Position numbers and translations under genes: made by a program
Shown: in pieces, positions 1 to 7,733 of the stretch
How the letters are laid out: each line of letters starts with the position of its first letter
How positions within the stretch are numbered: position 1 is the stretch's first letter
The notes under the pieces: model-generated
Databases searched by the model: none
What the model saw: the letters and a program-made list of their open reading frames with translations, nothing else
Told to the model about the DNA's origin: nothing
NCBI GenBank assembly: GCA_001799195.1
Contig: MGSU01000030.1
Span: forward strand, 367-19,118
DNA length: 18,752 nucleotides
Reading direction: 5' to 3'
Origin: Deltaproteobacteria bacterium RIFOXYA12_FULL_61_11
GTDB lineage: Bacteria; Bdellovibrionota_F; JAHFAK01; YA12-FULL-61-11

Positions 1-6
1 GTCACC

Positions 7-1647
7 ATGCCGCGTTTCTTCAACACTGCCGGTCCTTGCAACCCCGAATGGCATTACATGCTGCCTCCAGAGGATCGACTGCCAAATGTTCGTGAATTGA
101 TCGATTCCAGGGCCTACTTCGTGGTCCATGCCCCGCGCCAGGTCGGCAAGACCACCTGCTTCCGCGAGCTGGCCAGAGTGCTCACCATGGAAGGGAGATA
201 CGCGGCCCTTCACGTGAGCCTGGAAATCGGTCAGGCCTTGGGCAACGATGTCCAGGCCGTCGAGGCGGTGCTACTCGACAAGCTGCAGCTCGAGGCTGCG
301 CAGTACCTGCCGATCGACGTGCGCCCCCCCGACCATCGCAAGGTGCCGACCAGCGGCAGCGGCAGGTTGGAGGTCCTCTTGTCAACCTGGGCGACGGTTT
401 GCCCCCGTCCGGTGGTATTGTTCCTCGACGAGATTGATGCCTTACTCGACGAGAGCCTGATTTCCGTTCTGCGCCAACTCCGCAGCGGCTACCCCTCGCG
501 GCCGAAGGGTTTTCCTCACAGTGTGGCGTTGATCGGCCTCAGAGACGTGCGCGACTACAAGGTGCGCTCGCAGGTACGAGAGGAAGGGGTGACTCTGGGC
601 ACCTCCTCGCCCTTCAACGTGAAGGTCAAATCTTTGTCCATACGCGACTTCAGTGAAACCGAGGTGTTGACCCTCCTCGGTCAGCACGAGGGAGAAACCA
701 GCCAAGTCTTTCTTCCCGGGGTCAAAGAAGAGGTCTTTCGCCTGACCCAGGGTCAGCCCTGGCTGGTGAACGCCCTGGCCCGCGAGCTGACCGAGGAACT
801 GGGTCGCGACCGAGCACAGCCGCTGACCCTCGACCTCCTCGAGCAAGCCAAGGAAAACCTGATCGAGCGCCGCGATACCCACCTCGACAGCTTGATCGAC
901 AAGCTCCGGGAAGAGCGGGTGAAACGAGTGATCGAGCCGATCCTGGCCGGGGACCTTCTTTTCGGCGATCGTCTGTCCGACGACAAGAGCTACGTGATGG
1001 ACCTGGGGTTGGTACGCCGAGGGACGAAGGGCGAGCTGAGCATCGCGAACCCGATCTACCACGAAATCATCCCGCGGGCCATGGCCTACGAGACCCAGCT
1101 CGGCTTACCGGCCCTGCCCTGGTATGTGCTGCCGGACGGGTGCCTAGATGTCGCGGGAGTCTTGACCGGGTTCCTCGAATTCTGGTGCGAACACGCCGAG
1201 ACCATGCTGACCTCGCAGCCGTATCACGAGGTAGCGGCGCAGATGGTGCTGTTGGGGTGGTTGCAGCGCATCGTCAACGGCGGAGGCTTCATCGGCGACA
1301 ATCGCATCGTGCGGTCGCCGATATTCACCGCGTCGTGCGGCTTCATCGATAGAGAATACGCGGTGGGCGCCGGGCGGATCGATCTCTTGATCCGCTGGCC
1401 CTACCAGCAGGACGGCAAGAAGATGATCCAACGCGAGGCCCTCGAGCTGAAGGTCTGGAAGGACAAGAAACCCGACCCGCTGGGCAAGGGCCTCACCCAG
1501 CTCTCGGCCTACCTCGACCGCCTCGGTCTCGACCGTGGGGTACTGGTGCTCTTTGACCGGCGGAGCAATGCCCCCGAATTGCCCGGTCGGGCCTCGCTCT
1601 CGACCGTCACCCACGAGGGGCGGAAGATAACAGTACTCAGGGGTTGA
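7..1647 (+). CDS. AAA-type ATPase with C-terminal PD-(D/E)XK-like domain
   Basis: A 546-residue P-loop protein of the AAA-like type found in many bacteria next to or as part of accessory genes; the cellular role of this group is not settled. Walker A is APRQVGKTT (about residues 42-50) and Walker B is VVLFLDEID (about 136-144); a sensor-like stretch VALIGLRD follows near 173. The C-terminal third has the spacing of a PD-(D/E)XK nuclease fold: GRIDLLIRW followed by EALELKVWK, which supplies the D and the E-x-K. The start at base 7 is the first ATG in the window; only six bases precede it, so no ribosome site can be judged and an upstream start is possible. The family assignment is from motifs; whether the nuclease-like domain cuts DNA is unknown. 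Confidence 0.8.
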   Translation: MPRFFNTAGPCNPEWHYMLPPEDRLPNVRELIDSRAYFVVHAPRQVGKTTCFRELARVLTMEGRYAALHVSLEIGQALGNDVQAVEAVLLDKLQLEAAQYLPIDVRPPDHRKVPTSGSGRLEVLLSTWATVCPRPVVLFLDEIDALLDESLISVLRQLRSGYPSRPKGFPHSVALIGLRDVRDYKVRSQVREEGVTLGTSSPFNVKVKSLSIRDFSETEVLTLLGQHEGETSQVFLPGVKEEVFRLTQGQPWLVNALARELTEELGRDRAQPLTLDLLEQAKENLIERRDTHLDSLIDKLREERVKRVIEPILAGDLLFGDRLSDDKSYVMDLGLVRRGTKGELSIANPIYHEIIPRAMAYETQLGLPALPWYVLPDGCLDVAGVLTGFLEFWCEHAETMLTSQPYHEVAAQMVLLGWLQRIVNGGGFIGDNRIVRSPIFTASCGFIDREYAVGAGRIDLLIRWPYQQDGKKMIQREALELKVWKDKKPDPLGKGLTQLSAYLDRLGLDRGVLVLFDRRSNAPELPGRASLSTVTHEGRKITVLRG

Positions 1648-1702
1648 GGTTCCACCCACCCCGCTTCGTCAACCTGTCGGCAGCTTGCTCCTGCTCCTTG
1701 CC

Positions 1703-1725
1703 TGAGGTACTCTTCGGGTACCTCA
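1703..1725. promoter_or_regulatory. Hairpin just upstream of the lipoprotein gene
   Basis: Perfect 8-bp inverted repeat TGAGGTAC / GTACCTCA around a 7-nt loop (TCTTCGG). It follows the ATPase stop by 55 bases and ends three bases before the AAGGAG of the next gene. It has no T-tract on either side. It may be a weak terminator for the ATPase or a structure affecting access to the ribosome site. Confidence 0.4.
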
Positions 1726-1734
1726 CGAAGGAGT

Positions 1735-3381
1735 ATGAGACACACGACCATGAACCACACAATATACTTCGTCGGGCTCCTCCTATCCCTCTCGACCTGT
1801 AACCCCATCGTCTTTGACAGCGATGAGCCCTTGCCCTGGGGACAACCCACGGTGGTCCAGCTCAGCGCCGAGAAAGTCCAAATCCCCTCGGGCACCGGTA
1901 TCGAGTACGGGGGTTACCGTCTCGAGGATGGCACCGTGCTGGCTCTGCCCTCCAATCAGAACGGCGAGCCGCGCCTTGAACAGATTAACCTTTCTGCCTT
2001 GCTCGAACGGCAACAAGACCTAGTGTTCCAGGCGTTCCCCCCGGCCGAGTCCAAACTGCTCTCGGGTTTAGGTCTCGCCCTCGGTCAGGGAGACGAGCAG
2101 GTTCAGCTCCCCTCGGGAGCAGGCCTGACGCTCAGCCTCCCGGCCAGCACCTTCCAGGGCGACCGGGCTCTCCCGTCCAACGCCATTCCCAGCAACCTCC
2201 TCGACCTCCACCAGGCCAAAGCCGACGGAGCGTTGCCTTCCAACGCCATTCCCTCCAACGCGTTGCCCTCAAACCTCCTCGGCGAAGACCTGCTCAGCCC
2301 CTCCGGAGGTGAATATTTCCTCACGCCCCAGACCCTCGGTCCGGAGACCCCGATCGTCACCGCGCTCGCGTTCTTTCGCCAGCCTGGCGACAAACACGCT
2401 TTCCCGTTGCACTGTGCGATTGCCAACGATCCCGGTCAGGCTGCGCAGACCGGCTTGATCGCACGCTGCGCGCTCGGCGGCACCTTCATAGCCCCGACAA
2501 TTGACCTCGTCGTGTTCTCCGCCCCGCTCAGGACCTTCATCCAGGCTTGGGTCGGCGGCGTACCCCTCTCGTTCCTCCCGCGCCAACTCGATACCGCCCA
2601 ACCCAACCGCGCCCCGGTCCTGACCCTGGAATCCACCACGCTGGAGCTCACCCCCGGCCAGACCCGCGAGCTGCTGCTCACCGCAGAAGACCTGGACGGT
2701 GACTTCCTATTGCTCGAGGTCCCCGACCAAGTACCCGGCTATGTGACCCTCGAACACCACCGGATCCTCTTGAAGCCGACCAAAGACGATGAGGGAGAAG
2801 CCACCCTCTCCCTCCGTTGCCAAGATGCCGGCTACCCGCGGCTCTTCAGCGAGCCGATCCAACTCCTGTTGAGGGTGCCAAAGCCCACGACCTCGAGTCC
2901 CAAGCCCCCGAGTCCCAAACCCGCGACCGGAACCTCGACCCCGCAATCCCCTGGGGCAACCGGCACCTGCGTCTGCGAAGGAAGTGGTGCTGCCGCCCCC
3001 TGTTGCGACGGTTGTTTCTTCCGCTCGGCCGGCTCCCTCTGCGGGGAACCCACCTATAGCAAGACCTGTGTCGGGAGCTGCGGCGGCAAGCTCATGCAGA
3101 CCACCTTGCGCAAGACCTGTACGGGCGATCGGGCAGACTGTGTCGGAGACGTCCATCAGCCGACCCCTCCGGCCCTTCTGTTGACGTGCTCCGCCGAAGA
3201 AAGTTGCGACGCATCGTCGGGCATCTGCATCGGGGATGACATACAATGCCACATCCCCACCCCGCTCCCCCCGGACGAAGAAACCCCCCAGCCCGAGGAT
3301 CCTGCTGACGATGAACCGGAAGACCCCCCCCCGGATCTGCCACCGGAACTCGACTGTTCCGGGGACATGTGCGCGGCGTGA
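1735..3381 (+). CDS. Mosaic Cys-rich lipoprotein with PSN repeats
   Basis: Probable surface lipoprotein of 548 residues. The N-terminus has a short hydrophobic segment ending in LSTC (Cys22), a slightly atypical lipobox because Thr is at -1. In order: a beta-rich region; xxPSN pentapeptide repeats (about residues 141-182); an Ig/cadherin-like domain (about 287-382, starting NRAPVLTLES and containing AEDLDGD); a Pro/Ser/Thr linker; and a Cys-rich module with CVCEGSG, PCCDGCFFRSAG and CDASSGIC, which recalls modules in myxobacterial secreted proteins. The tail is acidic and Pro-rich and ends with two more Cys. AAGGAG ends only one base before the first ATG, while a second ATG at 1750 lies 16 bases away. 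I keep 1735 because it supplies the Arg expected in a signal peptide. Function unknown. Confidence 0.8.
   Translation: MRHTTMNHTIYFVGLLLSLSTCNPIVFDSDEPLPWGQPTVVQLSAEKVQIPSGTGIEYGGYRLEDGTVLALPSNQNGEPRLEQINLSALLERQQDLVFQAFPPAESKLLSGLGLALGQGDEQVQLPSGAGLTLSLPASTFQGDRALPSNAIPSNLLDLHQAKADGALPSNAIPSNALPSNLLGEDLLSPSGGEYFLTPQTLGPETPIVTALAFFRQPGDKHAFPLHCAIANDPGQAAQTGLIARCALGGTFIAPTIDLVVFSAPLRTFIQAWVGGVPLSFLPRQLDTAQPNRAPVLTLESTTLELTPGQTRELLLTAEDLDGDFLLLEVPDQVPGYVTLEHHRILLKPTKDDEGEATLSLRCQDAGYPRLFSEPIQLLLRVPKPTTSSPKPPSPKPATGTSTPQSPGATGTCVCEGSGAAAPCCDGCFFRSAGSLCGEPTYSKTCVGSCGGKLMQTTLRKTCTGDRADCVGDVHQPTPPALLLTCSAEESCDASSGICIGDDIQCHIPTPLPPDEETPQPEDPADDEPEDPPPDLPPELDCSGDMCAA
2161..2283 (+). repeat. In-frame xxPSN pentapeptide repeat tract
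   Basis: Inside the lipoprotein, two blocks read ALPSN-AIPSN-LL and ALPSN-AIPSN-ALPSN-LL, separated by 11 residues (DLHQAKADG plus flank). A lone LALPSN occurs earlier near base 1940. The units are 15 bases long and diverge at synonymous positions, so the repeat is kept at protein level rather than being a recent DNA duplication. Confidence 0.75.
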
Positions 3382-3421
3382 TTCCCTCGCCCCAGCTTTT
3401 TTCCACAGCGTCCCCTTCTCT

Positions 3422-3448
3422 GCGAGCAGCCGGGGGTGGGGTGCTCGC
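3422..3448 (+). terminator. Possible terminator hairpin after the lipoprotein gene
   Basis: Perfect 7-bp inverted repeat GCGAGCA / TGCTCGC with a 13-base G-rich loop, followed by TTCCCCT. It lies 40 bases past the lipoprotein stop and 55 bases before the next ATG. There is no real T-run, so termination is only a possibility. Confidence 0.3.
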
Positions 3449-3503
3449 TTCCCCTCGGGGCCCCTTGTCATGAACGTGCATTGTTCTTCTTGAGGTCACC
3501 TCG

Positions 3504-4001
3504 ATGTCCGACTCCCCCTCCGCGCTCCTCCCCCTCTGGCTCGCCGGTGAAGCGGCGTTCTTCCTCATCCTCCTCGGCTTGCTCGTGCTCGTCCTGCGCC
3601 GGATCCCTGGGCCGGGGGCAATCCAGCCCTCGGACGGCCTCGACGAGGTGCGCCGGCTGCATCTCTTGCTGGAGGTGCTCGAGCAACGACAACTCTTCTT
3701 GCGTCGCCGCCTCGATGTACTCGGGCTCCGGCAGCAGGAGTGGCAAGTACACCGCGACGAGCTCGTGGCCAAGCGCTCGTCGATCGTGCGCAAGGGCGGT
3801 AACGCGGACTTCGACCACCAGTTCGCCGCCTGCGTCGCCGAACTCGAACAATGCCAACGAGAATTCGAGGTCCTCGAACATCGCTTCGAGGGCTACGAAC
3901 GGCGCCGCCTCGCTTTGGAAGGCCGCCTCGAGGTCGTGCTCGCAGAAACGGTTCCTGAAGCCGATCCGTCAACGCCTCCTCCCCCGACCGACGCTCATTG
4001 A
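3504..4001 (+). CDS. Membrane-anchored coiled-coil protein, unknown function
   Basis: A 165-residue protein with one N-terminal membrane segment (about residues 9-32, GEAAFFLILLGLLVLVLRR) and a long charged helical body rich in Leu, Glu, Arg and Gln (about 45-145), consistent with a coiled coil. The tail is Pro-rich (STPPPPTD). Arg-Arg directly after the hydrophobic stretch predicts that the helical part is cytoplasmic. The ATG follows GAGGT at a normal distance. The gene lies 52 bases before the metallo-beta-lactamase on the same strand and may be co-transcribed with it. No family was recognised. Codon use resembles the neighbours. Confidence 0.7.
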   Translation: MSDSPSALLPLWLAGEAAFFLILLGLLVLVLRRIPGPGAIQPSDGLDEVRRLHLLLEVLEQRQLFLRRRLDVLGLRQQEWQVHRDELVAKRSSIVRKGGNADFDHQFAACVAELEQCQREFEVLEHRFEGYERRRLALEGRLEVVLAETVPEADPSTPPPPTDAH

Positions 4002-4053
4002 CATCCCCGGCCAAGAAGACTTGTATCACCGGGCAACCATTTCGAGGTATCGC

Positions 4054-5451
4054 ATGGCTCGACTCTCTTTCCACGGCGCCGCAGGCACGGTCACCGGCTC
4101 ACGCCACCTGCTCGAACTCGACGATCGCCGCTTCCTCCTCGATTGCGGGCTCTTCCAGGGCAGTAAAGACCTGCGGCGACGCAACTGGGAACAGTTCCCG
4201 GTCGATCCGGCCTCGATCGAACAGGTCTTCCTCAGCCACGCCCATATCGACCACAGCGGCTACCTGCCCCGTCTTTGCAAACATGGTTTCCGTGGGACCG
4301 TGCGCTGCACCGACGCGACCGCGGACCTCTCTGCGATCATGCTCCGCGACAGCGCTCACCTACAGGAAGAAGACGCCCGTTACGCCAACAAACGGGGGTT
4401 CAGCAAACACCGCCCGGCCCTGCCCCTCTATACCGCAGCCGATGCAGAGAATGCCCTGCGCCTGTTCCAACCCGTGCACTACGGTGAAGATATCCACCTC
4501 GGCGACGATCTGCGGATCAAGTTCAAAGACGCAGGGCACATCCTCGGCTCGGCGTTCCTGGACCTCAAACGACGCCGCGGCAGGACCAGCCGGAAGCTGC
4601 TCTTCTCTGGCGATTTCGGCAGACCCAGCCAAGTCCTCCTGGCCGATCCTGTCCAGGTCTACGACGTGGACTACCTGGTGCTCGAAGCCACCTATGGCGA
4701 TCGACTCCACCCCGAGACAGACCCTGTTGAAGAACTGGCCACCGCGATCGACGAACAGGTCAAGCGGGGAACCGGCGTTCTGGTGATGCCGACCTTCTCC
4801 GTCGGCAGGGCACAGACCCTGCTCCATGTGCTCAACCGCTTGGAAGCACGGGGCCGCATTCCCGTGCTGCCGGTCTTCTTGGATTCACCCATGGCCGTGG
4901 CCGCGACCGAGGTCTTCTCCCGGCGCATCCGCGACCTCGATCTCCTCGCGCGTAAGCAATCCATGGCCGGCACCAACCTGTTCCAACCCGGCCGACTGAC
5001 CCTGTCCTCGACCCGGGAACAATCCAAGGCCATCAACCGGGTCGAAGGCCCGGCCCTGATCCTTTCGGCCAGCGGCATGGCCACGGGCGGACGGATTCTG
5101 CATCACTTGGCCGCCCGGCTGCCCTCCCCGGAGAATACCGTGCTCTTCCTGGGGTACCAGGCCGCGGGAACCCGTGGTAGGACCCTCCAGGAAGGCCGAC
5201 CGGTGGTGAAGATTCACGGCGAGGAGATCCCGGTCCGCGCGCGCATCAAGACCATCTCGGGATTCTCCGGACACGGGGACCAGGGGGAACTGCTGGCTTG
5301 GCTCCTGGCCTTCAACCGCGCCCCGGAGAGGACCTTCGTGGTCCACGCCGAACCGGCCGCCGCAGCCGCTCTTGCCGAGAAGATACACTCCACGTTCGGC
5401 TGGGAGGTGACGATCCCCGCACTGGGCGAGGGGTTCGACCTGGACCTGTGA
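4054..5451 (+). CDS. RNA-type metallo-beta-lactamase (beta-CASP/RMMBL exonuclease family)
   Basis: A 465-residue protein of the bacterial/archaeal CPSF-like group, expected to hydrolyse RNA using two zinc ions. Visible metal motifs: HAHIDH (62-67), GHILGS (His162), SGDFG (Asp187), and the beta-CASP motif A acid in EATYGDR (Glu211). The C-terminal RMMBL region has GFSGHGD (His407) and VVHAEP (His431, where VHGE is more usual). Length is normal for the family. The reading frame is open from 3436, but the ATG at 4054 has GAGG six bases upstream and gives the canonical N-terminus MARLSFHGAAGTVTGS, so the upstream stretch is not coding. Physiological substrates cannot be inferred here. Confidence 0.92.
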   Translation: MARLSFHGAAGTVTGSRHLLELDDRRFLLDCGLFQGSKDLRRRNWEQFPVDPASIEQVFLSHAHIDHSGYLPRLCKHGFRGTVRCTDATADLSAIMLRDSAHLQEEDARYANKRGFSKHRPALPLYTAADAENALRLFQPVHYGEDIHLGDDLRIKFKDAGHILGSAFLDLKRRRGRTSRKLLFSGDFGRPSQVLLADPVQVYDVDYLVLEATYGDRLHPETDPVEELATAIDEQVKRGTGVLVMPTFSVGRAQTLLHVLNRLEARGRIPVLPVFLDSPMAVAATEVFSRRIRDLDLLARKQSMAGTNLFQPGRLTLSSTREQSKAINRVEGPALILSASGMATGGRILHHLAARLPSPENTVLFLGYQAAGTRGRTLQEGRPVVKIHGEEIPVRARIKTISGFSGHGDQGELLAWLLAFNRAPERTFVVHAEPAAAAALAEKIHSTFGWEVTIPALGEGFDLDL

Positions 5452-5471
5452 GCGTATCCCGTTGGGTACGC
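5452..5471. promoter_or_regulatory. Hairpin directly after the metallo-beta-lactamase stop
   Basis: GCGTA-T-CCC / GGG-TACGC pair around a GTT loop, beginning at the first base after the TGA. No T-tract follows. With the larger inverted repeat 5 bases downstream it probably marks the 3' end of the upstream transcript. Confidence 0.35.
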
Positions 5472-5475
5472 AATT

Positions 5476-5511
5476 CCTCGCCTCTCTGTTGCGCACGCCG
5501 GAGAGGCGAGG
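5476..5511. promoter_or_regulatory. 11-bp inverted repeat upstream of the Cys-protein/protease operon
   Basis: Perfect inverted repeat CCTCGCCTCTC / GAGAGGCGAGG with a 14-base loop. The right arm occupies most of the spacer of a possible promoter (5489-5517). It could be a terminator stem lacking a T-run, or an operator covering the promoter. Confidence 0.45.
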
Positions 5512-5517
5512 TACACT
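5489..5517 (+). promoter_or_regulatory. Possible sigma70-like promoter for the 5547 operon
   Basis: TTGCGC, 17 bases, then TACACT. The match to TTGACA/TATAAT is only partial (3/6 and 4/6), but spacing and position are right: transcription would start near 5524, just before GGAGAGGA and the ATG at 5547. Confidence 0.3.
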
Positions 5518-5546
5518 GCCGGCACAGCGTGTGGAGAGGACCCCTC

Positions 5547-5780
5547 ATGACCACCGACGAGCCAACCCCCGAACACTCCGACCGTCCCAAGCTGATCGAG
5601 GTCCGCGCCGTGCGCAAGGAGCGCGGCATCGAAACGACCACCTGCCTGAGGCCTCTGGGCCTGTGCGAGCTCGGCGGGTCTTGCGACGTCTGCTGGTACA
5701 ATCCCGAGCACCCGCGGCATCGCGCGAAAGTGGCGATCGTTCCAGAGGACTCAACGCACCCGGACAAGCCAATCACATGA
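5547..5780 (+). CDS. Four-cysteine miniprotein of unknown function
   Basis: A 77-residue soluble protein. Its one striking feature is a cluster of four Cys: Cys33, Cys40, Cys46 and Cys49 (CLRPLGLCELGGSCDVCW), which could bind zinc or an Fe-S cluster; the spacing C-x6-C-x5-C-x2-C does not match a finger I know. The N-terminus is polar, with no signal peptide, so it should act in the cytoplasm. The ATG at 5547 is preceded by GGAGAGGA. Its TGA overlaps the ATG of the following secreted protease (ATGA), implying translational coupling. Its GC content is like the genome, whereas the protease is much more AT-rich, so the two may have different histories. Confidence 0.65.
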   Translation: MTTDEPTPEHSDRPKLIEVRAVRKERGIETTTCLRPLGLCELGGSCDVCWYNPEHPRHRAKVAIVPEDSTHPDKPIT

Positions 5781-7369
5781 TTTCAAAAATACCGTATTCT
5801 TTGGCTTTCCTGTTTCTCCTGAGCATGCAGATTGGTTCTCCTTCGTTCTCCGTCCTGGCCCAAAGCCCTCCTACTTCCTCGTATGAAGCTGCGACCTCTG
5901 AACCCATCAATGACAGCCTGCGAGCCGATATACTCAGACGTTTACGTTTTCACGGTCAATTCACCAAACCCGAAAAGAAGATCTATCGGGAGGCTCTTAC
6001 CGATTTCCTCTCTCGTTCCCCGATCTTCCTCCTCCACCTCACCTCCAGATTCAAGACGATCACGATCATGGCACAATACAATGATCATGATGGAATACGC
6101 TACATCCGCCAAAAGAACATGCTTCATCTCTTTGGGAATATTATCTTCAATCCCGCAGATGGTATCATCATTATCTACCATCAGGATCTTGAGAAGATAC
6201 TCACTGCCAACCCTTACTATTATCTCGCCCCAACCCTCCAGGAAAGTATCGGCCGTTTGCTGGTCCACAACTTCGCCTCGAATATGGTGTCCGACTACGA
6301 ATTACAGCTTGAGCCTTTTTTCAACCTCCGAGCGACAAAGCAAATCTCCCGGTTGAACGGCGCTCTCTTGAGACCTATTCAACCCAAACGGAAAGGAGAC
6401 CTCTCAGCGGTCACACCTTACGAAGCGTTCTTCCAAGAGTTGCAATTTCCCCAACGCTACCCGACGGATGTCGTCGCGGCCATCGATAAAACCCGGTACT
6501 TTGCCGTCTCCATAGAACAATACCTCTACGACAAACCTGGTTTAGCCTCTACACTGGCGCAAGAGGAACTCCGGTGGCTCGATCAACTCCTCACGGGGAA
6601 GATCATCACGGTGAAGGGCGAAGCCCCTCTGCGACTGAAGAAGAGCGAGAACATCGATTATTCTAAGCTCAAGCGTAAGAGCCGCTATGACCTCACCGAG
6701 GACCTGGTAGGACGTATTCGTTTTTTCGGTCCGGTTCCCGCAGCCGAGCGAAAACTCCACCAGATCGCGATTCGCCAGATCATTTCAAAGATGAGTCACG
6801 ACTTCATGCTCGCAATTTGGGATATCGGCATGTACGCAATTTACGCTGAATGCCCGGAGAGTACAGAAAGCAAGGTTGTTTCACAGTGTAACCCACTGTA
6901 TATTTATCCCGAAGCCGGGACCATGGTCATCGTACCCAAGGTCCTCCGCATCTGGGAAGCCAATCAACCCGATTACAGTATGGCGTTCCAAAGGGGTTTT
7001 TTCCATGAACTGTGCCATCACTTGCACGCTCGTTATCCCAAGGCGATTGATTCGTTTCTCGCATTACGAGGTAGAGCCCTGCTCGAGAGCTTTCGTCGGG
7101 ACACCGGCATGATTGTCGCAACGGGCGACCTTACCGCCAACGTCTTCAAACCGGAATCCTGGGCGACCTTCAAACACTACTGTGCGGTACACCGTTTCCC
7201 CATGCGTAATCCAGCCGATTGCCATAGCGCTGCGAACGAGGCGGAATACTGGGCCGTGAGCGCCGAGATGTACTTCTTCGACCGGAAGAACCTCTCGACC
7301 TACCTCAGCAAGGAAGAGCTGGCCTGGCTGGACCGCTTCAAACGCATCATCGGGCGCTCGTCGAACTGA
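5777..7369 (+). CDS. Secreted tandem lethal-factor-like (M34/ATLF) metalloprotease
   Basis: A 530-residue protein with a signal peptide (about 1-28, likely cut after SVLA). The second half has the zinc site HELCHH (His410, Glu411, His414) and, about 75 residues on, NEAEYW; anthrax lethal factor has HEFGH and NEAEFF in the same order, so Glu490 should be the third ligand. The protein is a tandem duplication: SLRADILRRLRFHG and YFAVSIEQYLYDKPG in copy 1 match DLTEDLVGRIRFFG and YWAVSAEMYFFDRKN in copy 2, and both share EELxWLDxx. In copy 1 the site reads VHNFASN: the first His is kept (His164), but Glu, second His and final Glu are replaced by Asn165, Ser168 and Arg240, so copy 1 should be inactive. 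Base composition is visibly lower in GC than the flanks. Substrate unknown. Confidence 0.8.
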   Translation: MISKIPYSLAFLFLLSMQIGSPSFSVLAQSPPTSSYEAATSEPINDSLRADILRRLRFHGQFTKPEKKIYREALTDFLSRSPIFLLHLTSRFKTITIMAQYNDHDGIRYIRQKNMLHLFGNIIFNPADGIIIIYHQDLEKILTANPYYYLAPTLQESIGRLLVHNFASNMVSDYELQLEPFFNLRATKQISRLNGALLRPIQPKRKGDLSAVTPYEAFFQELQFPQRYPTDVVAAIDKTRYFAVSIEQYLYDKPGLASTLAQEELRWLDQLLTGKIITVKGEAPLRLKKSENIDYSKLKRKSRYDLTEDLVGRIRFFGPVPAAERKLHQIAIRQIISKMSHDFMLAIWDIGMYAIYAECPESTESKVVSQCNPLYIYPEAGTMVIVPKVLRIWEANQPDYSMAFQRGFFHELCHHLHARYPKAIDSFLALRGRALLESFRRDTGMIVATGDLTANVFKPESWATFKHYCAVHRFPMRNPADCHSAANEAEYWAVSAEMYFFDRKNLSTYLSKEELAWLDRFKRIIGRSSN

Positions 7370-7373
7370 GCCC

Positions 7374-7733
7374 TCAGGTCTGGACCTCGCGCGCCAGGTA
7401 GCCCAGGATCGCGATCGTCGCCAGACGAAGCCCCAGCCACATCACTATCGCGCATGTCATCCAGAGCAAGGTCCGGCCGATCAGGACAGGGGTCCACCCG
7501 CGTTCCTGCACTCTCTCTCCCCGCAGGGTTCGCCGGACTGCGGTCACGCGGTCAAGACCCACCACCAACAGAAGGTAGGGCGCGGCGACGGTAAGGATGA
7601 CCGCCGACCACTGGGCCATGAGCGAGGAGAACTCATAGCGTCCGGCGAGACTGCCGGCGAAGGGGGCGAGGTAGGCGCCGATCCCCGAGAAGAACCCGAC
7701 CCCGCAACAATTCCGGACCTCGCGGCGTTCCAT
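7374..7733 (-). CDS. Small multi-pass membrane protein, unknown function
   Basis: A 119-residue protein with about three hydrophobic segments (around residues 9-27, 37-57 and 84-110), a Cys pair near the N-terminus (RNCCG) and a basic central loop (VRRTLRGERVQERG). The ATG at 7733 is chosen over a GTG at 7754 because GGAGGA lies just upstream of it. The gene ends four bases from the convergent protease gene. Upstream on the same strand is the GGA-loop hairpin array (7829-7980), so the array could be its long leader. No family recognised. Confidence 0.6.
   Translation of the reverse strand: MERREVRNCCGVGFFSGIGAYLAPFAGSLAGRYEFSSLMAQWSAVILTVAAPYLLLVVGLDRVTAVRRTLRGERVQERGWTPVLIGRTLLWMTCAIVMWLGLRLATIAILGYLAREVQT

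Noticed and set aside
442-1062. 206-codon minus-strand frame
   Set aside because: Shadow of the AAA ATPase, whose Walker motifs fix the true frame.
2161-2283. DNA-level tandem repeat or CRISPR-like repeat
   Set aside because: The regularity is in the pentapeptides, in frame and with synonymous differences.
3436-4053. N-terminal extension of the metallo-beta-lactamase
   Set aside because: It is Ser/Arg low-complexity sequence overlapping the coiled-coil gene in another frame; the family start with a ribosome site is at 4054.
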